This document shows, one piece after another, positions 36,090 through 43,345 of a stretch of DNA of 64,000 bases (within the stretch, counting starts at the first letter, position 1; every line of letters starts with the position of its first letter). Source of the stretch: Paralcaligenes ureilyticus (lineage in GTDB: Bacteria; Pseudomonadota; Gammaproteobacteria; Burkholderiales; Burkholderiaceae_B); NCBI RefSeq assembly GCF_004346225.1, contig NZ_SMAJ01000006.1, positions 62,001-126,000 on the forward strand, written 5' to 3'. Position numbers and translations under genes: made by a program. The notes beneath the pieces are model-generated. The model did not search any database. It was not told where the DNA came from and saw only the letters and a program-made list of their open reading frames with translations.

Positions 36090-36168
36090 TGCCACCCCTT
36101 GTGGGTGGCATATCCCTGGCGCAAGAGATGTATCCTGCATGGATGACAGGCACAAGGCCTGTCGCTAC
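36086..36168. repeat. REP pair overlapping the GntR stop codon
   Basis: Hairpins at 36086-36109 (GTAG then GCCACCC/GGGTGGC, plus) and 36145-36168 (GACAGGC/GCCTGTC, minus), here with GTAG ends outward. TAG at 36087-36089 ends the GntR gene. The pair resembles 13607-13690. Confidence 0.88.
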
Positions 36169-36227
36169 AAAATTCACGTACGCGCCTTGCCGTACAATCT
36201 AGCCCTGTTCATTCCGACTCGAAACGC

Positions 36228-37253
36228 ATGTCCCCTACCATCCTGGTCACCGGCGGCACCGGCTTTATCGGCAGCCACACCACGGTGGCTTTGCAAGAAG
36301 CGGGCTATCGCGTCGTCATTCTGGACAATCTGTGCAACAGCAAGCCCGACGTCCTGGATCGTATCGCGCAAATCACCGGCATCAAACCCGGATTCGTCGA
36401 AGGCGACGTGCGCGATGCCCGGACGCTGGAGAGGCTATTCGAAACGCAGTCCATTTCCGCAACTATGCACTTTGCCGGGCTCAAGGCAGTCGGCGAATCG
36501 ACCCAGCAGCCGCTGCGGTATTACGACAATAACGTGAACGGCAGCGTGCATTTGCTGCAAGCCATGGATCAGGCCGGCATCAAAACCTTTGTGTTTTCAT
36601 CATCGGCCACCGTATACGGCAACCCACAAATACTGCCGCTCGCCGAAGACCACCCGCGATCGGCGACCAACCCCTACGGCCACAGCAAACTGATGGTCGA
36701 AGACATTCTGGAAGACGTATACCGCGCCACGACCGGCTGGCGCATTGCGCGGCTGCGCTACTTCAACCCGGTGGGCGCACACCCCAGCGGCCTGATCGGC
36801 GAATCCCCTCAGGGCGTGCCTAATAACCTGATGCCCTACATCGCTCAGGTTGCCGCGGGCCGGCATCCTCGCCTGAAAGTATTCGGCAACGACTATGACA
36901 CCCCCGACGGGACGGGTGTGCGCGACTACATTCATGTCTCGGACCTGGCCCAGGGCCATCTTGCCGCTCTAAAATATTGCGAACAGGCCGGGCAAGAATT
37001 GCTGACGGTCAACCTCGGAACAGGCAGAGGCTATTCGGTGATGGATATGATCCACGCCTTTGAACACGCAAGCCGGAAAGCCATTGCCTACGACATCGTT
37101 GCACGGCGCCCCGGCGATATCGGAGCTTGCTGGGCCGACACCCGTCTGGCTGCCGAAAAGCTCGGATGGCGCGCGGATAAAGGCATAGCCGAAATGTGTG
37201 AGGATGCCTGGCGCTGGGAAAACGGCATCTGCAAAAAACGCGCCCGTCGCTAA
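36228..37253 (+). CDS. galE: UDP-glucose 4-epimerase
   Basis: A 341-residue extended SDR interconverting UDP-glucose and UDP-galactose. NAD site VTGGTGFIGSHT, SSSATVYG with catalytic Ser, and YGHSK with catalytic Tyr/Lys; LRYFNPVGAHPSG is diagnostic for GalE. The stop is followed one base later by a REP element. Works with galU for surface sugars. Confidence 0.95.
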   Translation: MSPTILVTGGTGFIGSHTTVALQEAGYRVVILDNLCNSKPDVLDRIAQITGIKPGFVEGDVRDARTLERLFETQSISATMHFAGLKAVGESTQQPLRYYDNNVNGSVHLLQAMDQAGIKTFVFSSSATVYGNPQILPLAEDHPRSATNPYGHSKLMVEDILEDVYRATTGWRIARLRYFNPVGAHPSGLIGESPQGVPNNLMPYIAQVAAGRHPRLKVFGNDYDTPDGTGVRDYIHVSDLAQGHLAALKYCEQAGQELLTVNLGTGRGYSVMDMIHAFEHASRKAIAYDIVARRPGDIGACWADTRLAAEKLGWRADKGIAEMCEDAWRWENGICKKRARR

Positions 37254-37254
37254 T

Positions 37255-37346
37255 GTAGCGGCAGCCCTTGTGGCTGCCATTCCCCGAAAATGCAGGTACC
37301 GCGTTTTGATGGGCAGCGCTTTGCCACCCACAAGGGGTGGTGCTAC
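37255..37346. repeat. REP pair after galE
   Basis: Hairpins at 37255-37278 (GTAG then GGCAGCC/GGCTGCC, plus) and 37323-37346 (GCCACCC/GGGTGGT with one G-U pair, minus), outward GTAG ends, between the convergent galE and fmt genes. A partial GGGGTGGTGCT copy follows at 37350. Confidence 0.85.
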
Positions 37347-37359
37347 AAAGGGGTGGTGC

Positions 37360-38304
37360 TCACGCCGGGATCTGCCAGCCCTGCACAAAAGCCGCAACCG
37401 GCTGACGTTTGCCGCCCGCTTTCTGCAGCTCCAGCACACGCAACACGCCGTCGGCGGTCGCCACGTCCAGCCCATCGGGGCCAACGCCCTCCAATTCACC
37501 TGGAGTCTTTTGAGCGGGCCTGTTCAAAACCTCGGCTGACCAGACCTTTACTGGATCGTCCAGGCCCGGCAAACGCAAACTCGCCCCCGGAACAGGATTG
37601 AAAGCCCGGATGCGCCGCTCGAGTACGGCGGCGGATTGCAGAAAATCCAGAGCGGCCTCGGACTTGTCCAGCTTGGCCGCATAGCTCACACCTTCAGCAG
37701 GCTGAGGCACCGCAGTCAAGCCACCGCCGGCGATTTCATCCAGAACCTGAACAATCAACCCGGCCCCCAGCACGGCCAATTCATCGTGCACCTGCGCCGC
37801 ATTGTGGGTGGCGCCGATCTCCAGCGACTGCACCCGCAGCATATCGCCCGTATCCAGGCCGGCGTCCATTTGCATGATCGTAATACCGGTCCGGGCGTCG
37901 CCCGCCTCGATCGCCCTTTGTATAGGTGCCGCTCCGCGCCAGCGCGGCAAAAGGCTGGCGTGAATGTTCAGGCAGCCAAATCGAGGCAAGGACAGCACCC
38001 ACTCGGGCAATATCAATCCATAAGCCGCCACAACAATCGCCTCTGGAGCCAACGCCAACAAGGCGTGCCGCACCGCCTGCGCCTCATCGGGGTACTTGCC
38101 ATCGAGCCGCAGGCTGCGGGCCTGCAACACGGGAACCCCTGCAGCCACTGCCGCCTGCTTGACCGCACTTGGCATTAATTTCAGGCCACGTCCGGAAGGA
38201 CGATCGGGCTGAGTCAACACCAAACCGACCTCGTGGCCGGCCGCCAGAATGGATTCCAGGGCCAGGCGGGCAAATTGCGGAGTTCCGGCAAAGGCGATGC
38301 GCAT
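37360..38304 (-). CDS. fmt: Methionyl-tRNA formyltransferase
   Basis: A 314-residue enzyme that formylates initiator Met-tRNA. N-terminal [12 protein letters not shown], catalytic [20 protein letters not shown] and [12 protein letters not shown] are present, with the C-terminal OB-like domain. Downstream of def on the same strand, the usual def-fmt pair. Confidence 0.96.
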   Translation of the reverse strand: MRIAFAGTPQFARLALESILAAGHEVGLVLTQPDRPSGRGLKLMPSAVKQAAVAAGVPVLQARSLRLDGKYPDEAQAVRHALLALAPEAIVVAAYGLILPEWVLSLPRFGCLNIHASLLPRWRGAAPIQRAIEAGDARTGITIMQMDAGLDTGDMLRVQSLEIGATHNAAQVHDELAVLGAGLIVQVLDEIAGGGLTAVPQPAEGVSYAAKLDKSEAALDFLQSAAVLERRIRAFNPVPGASLRLPGLDDPVKVWSAEVLNRPAQKTPGELEGVGPDGLDVATADGVLRVLELQKAGGKRQPVAAFVQGWQIPA

Positions 38305-38403
38305 AGAAAAATCGAACCGTGTAATTGAACCGGCATGATACCAAGTCCAGCAGCCCTGGAGGCAGGGCTAGCCCAGCGTGCCGTTTGGCCGGCTTGGCCG
38401 CAG

Positions 38404-38919
38404 CTACATGCGCTGGGCGTCCTGACGCTCTTGCTTGCGAATCCTGGCCTTGATGCGGTTTTGTTTAAGCCTGGACAGATACTCGACAAACACTTTGCCC
38501 ATGAGGTGGTCCAGCTCGTGCTGAACACATACCGCCAGCAAACCCTCGGCTTCGAACTCGAAGTGCTCGCCATGCTCGTTCAAGCCGCGCACGCGTATGC
38601 GGGCCGCGCGCTCGACCTCGTCGTACACGCCAGGCACCGAGAGGCAGCCTTCTTCATACACCTGAACCTCTTCGCTCTTCCAGGTGATTTCAGGGTTGAT
38701 CAAGACGCGCAGATCGCTGTCATCTTCGGACACGTCGATCACCACGACGCGTTCATGCACGTCCACCTGCGTGGCCGCCAGCCCTACCCCCGGGGCCTCA
38801 TACATAGTCTGGGCCATATCGCGCACCAGCTCGCGTATACGGTCATCCACAACATCAACCGGCTTGGCAATTTTGTGCAAGCGCGGATCGGGGTAACGAA
38901 GAATAGGAAGCAAAGCCAT
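38404..38919 (-). CDS. def: Peptide deformylase
   Basis: A 171-residue metalloenzyme that removes formyl from nascent proteins. The three motifs are GVGLAATQ (44-51), EGCLS with metal ligand Cys92, and QHELDH with His134, Glu135 and His138. ATG at 38919 ([14 protein letters not shown]) is chosen over an upstream in-frame start. Divergent from dprA, 99 bp before fmt. Confidence 0.95.
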   Translation of the reverse strand: MALLPILRYPDPRLHKIAKPVDVVDDRIRELVRDMAQTMYEAPGVGLAATQVDVHERVVVIDVSEDDSDLRVLINPEITWKSEEVQVYEEGCLSVPGVYDEVERAARIRVRGLNEHGEHFEFEAEGLLAVCVQHELDHLMGKVFVEYLSRLKQNRIKARIRKQERQDAQRM

Positions 38920-39089
38920 GAAACTCATCCGATAAAGCATTCAAGCTCTAATGATAAAACAAGTCTGGGCGACGCTGCACCGGGACGTCTTGACGGAGCC
39001 CCGCTGACGCAATGCAGCAACGGCCGCGCGCGGTGGCTTTTCTGTCATGCCGGCGACACGCGCGCCGTACGCTGTGTCACACTGACGCC

Positions 39090-40226
39090 ATGTTGCCACC
39101 ATTATCCTCCGAAGAACTCGCCGCCTGGCTGCGCTTGTCGCTCGAACCCGGGCTGGGCGCAACCCAGGCCCGACACCTGTTGCAGGAGGTCGGCCTGCCG
39201 CAAAACATCTACGCCCTGTCCTCGACCGCCCGGGCCAGGCTGCTGCCGCAGGAACTGGCCCGCCAGATGGTCGCCGAACCGGCGCCCGGCACGCTGGACA
39301 TCATTACCCGCACGCTCCGATGGCTGGACGCCCCCGCACACCATATCGTAACGCTGGCCGACCCGGCCTACCCCAAGGCCCTGCTCGATACCCACGACCC
39401 GCCCTTACTGCTATATGTCAACGGCCGGGTTGAACTGCTCGATAGCCCCATCATTGCCATGGTCGGCGCACGCAATGCCAGCCAGGGCGGCATTGACAAC
39501 GCTCTGGCATTTGCGCGCTACCTGGCCGAACATGGCTGGTGCATTGCCAGCGGGCTGGCACTGGGCATAGACGCCGCTGCGCACCAAGGCGCCCTGCGCG
39601 CCGGCCCGGGGGGCGGCGGCACCGTAGCCGTGCTGGGTACGGGCATTGACGTGGTGTATCCGGCCAAAAATCTCGATCTGGCGCACCAGATCGCCCTGCA
39701 CGGCGCGCTGGTGTCCGAATTTCCGTTGGGCACGCGCGCAATGCCCTACCAGTTCCCCAAACGCAACCGAGTCGTGGCCGGCCTGGCACGCGGAGTCCTG
39801 GTCGTCGAGGCGGCAACTCAAAGCGGCTCCCTCATCACCGCCAAATTCGCGGCCGACATGGGGCGTGAAGTTTTCGCCATCCCAGGCTCGATCCACTCGC
39901 CCTTGTCGCGCGGCTGCCACGCCCTGATACGCCAAGGGGCCAAACTGGTTGAATCGGGGGCCGACATCCATGACGAGCTCGGCCTGGCGCGCCCCGGCGT
40001 AGCCATCGACGCCCCTTCTCGCACCAAAATGGCTTCCCCGCCACCGAAAGCGGTAGACGTCGACACCCAGCGGGTGCTCGACGCATTAGGCTACGATCCG
40101 GTGGATATCGACACGCTGCAACGGCGCACCCAACTCAGTCCGGGAGCGCTGAACACTTGCCTGCTGGAACTCGAACTGAACGAATCCATTGTCCGGACGG
40201 ACGACGGCCGTTTTCAACGGCGCTAA
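39090..40226 (+). CDS. dprA: DNA-processing protein DprA (Smf)
   Basis: A 378-residue protein that loads RecA on incoming single-stranded DNA in natural transformation. An N-terminal SAM-like helical part is followed by the Rossmann domain (VGARNASQGG; GGTVAVLGTGIDVVYPAKN; VAGLARGVLVVEAATQSGSLITA) and a C-terminal winged helix (RVLDALGYDPVDIDTL). The standard def-fmt/dprA neighbourhood supports it. Start at 39090 is the usual N-terminus; earlier starts are open. Confidence 0.93.
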   Translation: MLPPLSSEELAAWLRLSLEPGLGATQARHLLQEVGLPQNIYALSSTARARLLPQELARQMVAEPAPGTLDIITRTLRWLDAPAHHIVTLADPAYPKALLDTHDPPLLLYVNGRVELLDSPIIAMVGARNASQGGIDNALAFARYLAEHGWCIASGLALGIDAAAHQGALRAGPGGGGTVAVLGTGIDVVYPAKNLDLAHQIALHGALVSEFPLGTRAMPYQFPKRNRVVAGLARGVLVVEAATQSGSLITAKFAADMGREVFAIPGSIHSPLSRGCHALIRQGAKLVESGADIHDELGLARPGVAIDAPSRTKMASPPPKAVDVDTQRVLDALGYDPVDIDTLQRRTQLSPGALNTCLLELELNESIVRTDDGRFQRR

Positions 40227-40265
40227 ACGGTTTATGATTAAGCCTGTTCCTTCTCCAAACCGGCC

Positions 40266-40285
40266 GCGGGCTCCTGTCAGCCCGC
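40266..40285 (+). terminator. Weak hairpin between dprA and mvaB
   Basis: A 7-bp stem GCGGGCT/AGCCCGC with a 6-nt loop and no U-tract, 39 bp after dprA. It could slow transcription or help terminate with Rho. Confidence 0.3.
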
Positions 40286-40315
40286 CTGCCAACTGTCTCC
40301 ACCCAGGAATACCTC

Positions 40316-41224
40316 ATGTCTTTACCAGATCGAGTCAAAATAGTTGAAGTTTCCCCACGCGACGGATTACAGAACGAAAAAGGAATCATCGCCGCGGCCG
40401 TCAAAATTGAATTGATCGACCGGCTGACTTCCGCCGGATTCCAGAACATCGAGGCCGCTTCTTTCGTATCCCCAAAATGGGTCCCGCAAATGGCCGATGG
40501 CGCCGAGGTCATGTTGGGCATACAACGTCTGCCCGACACCATCTATTCGGTGCTCACACCCAATATGCGCGGCTTTAACGACGCGCTGGCGGTTCGCGCC
40601 GACGAAGTCGTTATTTTCGGTTCGGCCAGCGAAGCCTTTTCGCAGAAAAACATCAACTGCTCGATTGCCGAGTCCATCGCCCGATTCGAACCCGTTGCCC
40701 AGGCAGCCAAAGCCGCCGGACTACGCCTGCGCGGCAGCATCAGCTGTTCGCTGGGCTGTCCCTATCAAGGCGAAACGCCGATTCAATCCGTCGTCGATGT
40801 TGCCCAACGCTTCCTGGCCTTGGGCTGCGACGAAATCGACGTGGCCGACACCATAGGCGTGGGCACCCCGAAACGGGTCAGGCAGGTCATGGACGCCGTC
40901 ACCCGGATCATCGATCCAGCCCGCATCTCAGGGCATTTCCACGATACCTACGGCCAATCGCTGGCCAATATCCTGGCCTCGCTCGAAGCCGGCATCAGCA
41001 TATTCCACACTTCCGTCGCCGGCCTGGGCGGCTGTCCCTATGCCAAAGGCGCTACGGGCAACGTCGCTACCGAAGACGTGCTATTCATGATGGACGGGCT
41101 TGATATCGAAACCGGCGTCGACCTGAACGAAGTGGTCGACATCGGAATGTGGATATCAGCCCATCTGGGGCGCAAGACGGCCAGCCGGGCCGGCAGCGCG
41201 CTGGCAGCGCGCAAGGCCGCCTGA
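40316..41224 (+). CDS. mvaB: Hydroxymethylglutaryl-CoA lyase
   Basis: A 302-residue TIM-barrel lyase that splits HMG-CoA to acetoacetate and acetyl-CoA in leucine breakdown. KIVEVSPRDGLQNE at the N-terminus and the catalytic-cysteine loop GLGGCPYAKGATGN near residue 236 identify it. The other leucine genes are not adjacent. Directly followed by a membrane protein gene. Confidence 0.93.
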   Translation: MSLPDRVKIVEVSPRDGLQNEKGIIAAAVKIELIDRLTSAGFQNIEAASFVSPKWVPQMADGAEVMLGIQRLPDTIYSVLTPNMRGFNDALAVRADEVVIFGSASEAFSQKNINCSIAESIARFEPVAQAAKAAGLRLRGSISCSLGCPYQGETPIQSVVDVAQRFLALGCDEIDVADTIGVGTPKRVRQVMDAVTRIIDPARISGHFHDTYGQSLANILASLEAGISIFHTSVAGLGGCPYAKGATGNVATEDVLFMMDGLDIETGVDLNEVVDIGMWISAHLGRKTASRAGSALAARKAA

Positions 41225-41743
41225 GTGGATCACGCCAAGGCGCAAGCGCCAGCGCAGTACCCGCCTGGCCTGCCCCCCATGTGCGGCCCCAGCGCCGAAG
41301 AACGTTCCGCCTTGTTCGAAGATATCGGCCCACTGCCATTGCATGGCCAGGCCTGGCCCACCTGGATCAAGATCATGGCCTGGGTGGTGCTGCTTATCAT
41401 TGCCATGCAAATCACCCGCACAGCCACCAGCCCGCATGCACACAGCGTCAACCCCGTGATCGCGGGCGGCATTCTGGTGTGCTTTATGGCACTGCTGGTC
41501 GTGGCGCGGTTCATGCTGATCTCCGAAACCCGAATTACATGCAACGGCATCGAGCAATCGTGGATAACGCGACGGCAGATCATCTGGGACGACATCCAGT
41601 TTGCCAAATTCGTGCCGCTGATCGCCTCCAAACGTCTGGTTTGCTTCACCCGCCACGGCCGGCCGGTAGTATTTCAGGGCGGCACACGCGAACTCCAAAT
41701 AGCCTTCGCCCGCATCGCCCTGGCCTACCGGCGGCGGCGCTAG
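41225..41743 (+). CDS. Two-helix membrane protein, unknown function
   Basis: A 172-residue protein with a Pro-rich start, hydrophobic helices at about 48-62 and 75-97, and a cytoplasmic C-terminal domain that looks like a PH-like/bPH segment (RITCNGIEQSWITRRQIIWDDIQFAKFV). GTG at 41225 directly follows the mvaB stop; an ATG at 41279 is the alternative. Coupled to mvaB, but no functional link is evident. Confidence 0.75.
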   Translation: MDHAKAQAPAQYPPGLPPMCGPSAEERSALFEDIGPLPLHGQAWPTWIKIMAWVVLLIIAMQITRTATSPHAHSVNPVIAGGILVCFMALLVVARFMLISETRITCNGIEQSWITRRQIIWDDIQFAKFVPLIASKRLVCFTRHGRPVVFQGGTRELQIAFARIALAYRRRR

Positions 41744-41764
41744 GGATTGATTAGGTCGGGCGAT

Positions 41765-41788
41765 GCCACGCACAAGGGGTGGCGCTAC
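41765..41788 (-). repeat. REP element with one mispair
   Basis: Minus-strand GTAG with stem GCCACGC/GGGTGGC, one mismatch; 21 bp after the membrane-protein stop. Left flank of the gene-free stretch with fold-back copy 2. Confidence 0.8.
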
Positions 41789-41827
41789 AACGCCGACGAC
41801 CACGCGAGCATCCACCGATTGAGCGTC

Positions 41828-42024
41828 GTGGGCGGTTAAGGTGGGGCGGGCGATTCGGGCACGCCGCGCGCAGGGCCGGCTTCGGGGATTCAAGGCGTGC
41901 GCTGTTTGAGCGAGACGCTTGCGAATAGCCCAGTGGGCTATTCGCCTCGCGAGTTCGCACGCCGCCCCGAAGCCGGCCCTGCGCGCGGCGTGCCCGAATC
42001 GCCCGATCCGCCTTAACCGCCCAC
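41828..42024. repeat. Long fold-back element, copy 2
   Basis: A 197-nt palindrome in the 395-bp gene-free stretch 41744-42138. Outer arms 41828-41841/42011-42024 (14 bp) and inner arms 41848-41887/41965-42004 (40 bp, perfect) are separated by a nearly paired 6-nt step, giving about 60 bp of stem. Then 41894-41901/41956-41963 and the apex 41921-41931/41935-41945 with loop AGT. Copy 1 at 13774-13993 shares most of the left arm and apex, but the outer stem sequence differs on both sides so that pairing is kept (CAGTC/GACTG against CGGTT/AACCG). Confidence 0.87.
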
Positions 42025-42090
42025 GATGCGGGGCTAGAAGGTTTATGCGGCATAGGGCGGTATATCAAAAGAATGCCGCCTTCAGCGAAT

Positions 42091-42142
42091 GCCACCCACA
42101 AGGGGTGGCGCTACGGGGGTGGCGCTACAGGGCTGCCGCTAC
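42091..42142 (-). repeat. REP element and two fragments at the thiolase end
   Basis: A full minus-strand element at 42091-42114 (GCCACCC/GGGTGGC) followed by 3' halves at 42116-42128 and 42130-42142 (GGGTGGC-GCTAC and GGCTGCC-GCTAC). The last CTAC supplies the TAG stop of the thiolase gene at 42139-42141. Confidence 0.82.
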
Positions 42143-43335
42143 AGACGCTCGAAAATCCCAGCCGCGCCCATCCCCGTGCCCACGCACATGGTCAGCATGC
42201 CGTAATCGAACTTGCGGCGGCGTATGCCGTGAATCACTGTAGCGGCGCGTATCGCGCCCGTAGCCCCCAAAGGATGGCCTAAAGCAATAGCGCCACCCAT
42301 AGGATTGACGATATCAGGATCAAGCCCCAGGTCGCGGATCACCGCCAGCGACTGCGCGGCAAACGCCTCGTTCAATTCAATCCAGCCCATCTGATCAAGC
42401 TTCAGGCCAGCGTGCTTGAGCGCCCGCGGTATCGCTTCCTTAGGCCCTATCCCCATAATCTCCGGCGGAACGCCGCGCACAACGAAAGTCACGAAACGCG
42501 CCAAAGGAGTGAGCTTATGGATTTTAAGAGCCCTCTCGGACACCACCAGCAACGCCCCAGCCCCATCAGAGATTTGCGAACTATTGCCCGCTGTCACACT
42601 GCCTCTGGCCGCGAACACCGGACGCAACCTCGCCAGGGCCTCAAGGCTGGTATCAGGCCTAGGCCCCTCATCAAGGCTAACCATCTTATGAACTTCAGCG
42701 ACCTTGCCGCTACGTAAATCCGGCACATGATTGACAATATCCAGCGGCAGCATTTCGTCGGAAAATTCGCCCGCCTGCTGGGCCGCGATGGCGCGTTGAT
42801 GCGAACGCAAGGCAAACGCATCCTGATCCTCGCGCGACACCTTCCAGCGCATGGCTACCTGCTCGGCCGTCGTACCCATGCCATAGGCAATACCCAGGTT
42901 TTCATCGTGCGTAAAAATGTTCGGACTAAACGACGTACTCACACCCATAGTAGGCACCTGACTCATGGACTCGACGCCGGCCGCCAACAACACATCGGCT
43001 TCACCCACGCGGATCCTGTCGGCAGCCATCGCGATGGCCGTCAGTCCCGACGCGCAAAAGCGATTGACAGTGACGCCCGGCACCGAACTGGGCAAACCCG
43101 CCAGCAAAGCGCCGATACGGGCTACATTCAGGCCCTGCGGGCCTTCGGGAATGGCGCAACCCACAATGGCATCTTCGATCGCCCCCGGATCGAGATCCGG
43201 CGCCTGCGCCAACACGCCCCGAATCACGCGCGCCAGCAAATCATCGGGACGCTGACGCGACAACACGCCGCGCGGCGCCCGCCCGATTGGCGTACGGGTT
43301 GCGGCAACGATATAAGCTTGTTGTAGTGTGCTCAC
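42139..43335 (-). CDS. Acetyl-CoA acyltransferase (thiolase, FadA/FadI type)
   Basis: A 398-residue thiolase. Acyl-accepting Cys94 in NRFCASGLTA, then GGAIALGHPLGATGA with catalytic His, and CVGTGMGAAG with the second catalytic Cys near the C-terminus. GTG start at 43335, 10 bp after the multifunctional beta-oxidation gene. The pair completes the last steps of a fatty-acid beta-oxidation cycle. The TAG stop belongs to a REP remnant. Confidence 0.92.
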   Translation of the reverse strand: MSTLQQAYIVAATRTPIGRAPRGVLSRQRPDDLLARVIRGVLAQAPDLDPGAIEDAIVGCAIPEGPQGLNVARIGALLAGLPSSVPGVTVNRFCASGLTAIAMAADRIRVGEADVLLAAGVESMSQVPTMGVSTSFSPNIFTHDENLGIAYGMGTTAEQVAMRWKVSREDQDAFALRSHQRAIAAQQAGEFSDEMLPLDIVNHVPDLRSGKVAEVHKMVSLDEGPRPDTSLEALARLRPVFAARGSVTAGNSSQISDGAGALLVVSERALKIHKLTPLARFVTFVVRGVPPEIMGIGPKEAIPRALKHAGLKLDQMGWIELNEAFAAQSLAVIRDLGLDPDIVNPMGGAIALGHPLGATGAIRAATVIHGIRRRKFDYGMLTMCVGTGMGAAGIFERL

Positions 43336-43345
43336 GTCCAGCTCC

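Noticed and set aside
40266-40285. Hairpin after dprA as a strong terminator
   Set aside because: Stem is only 7 bp and no run of T follows; kept only as a weak feature.
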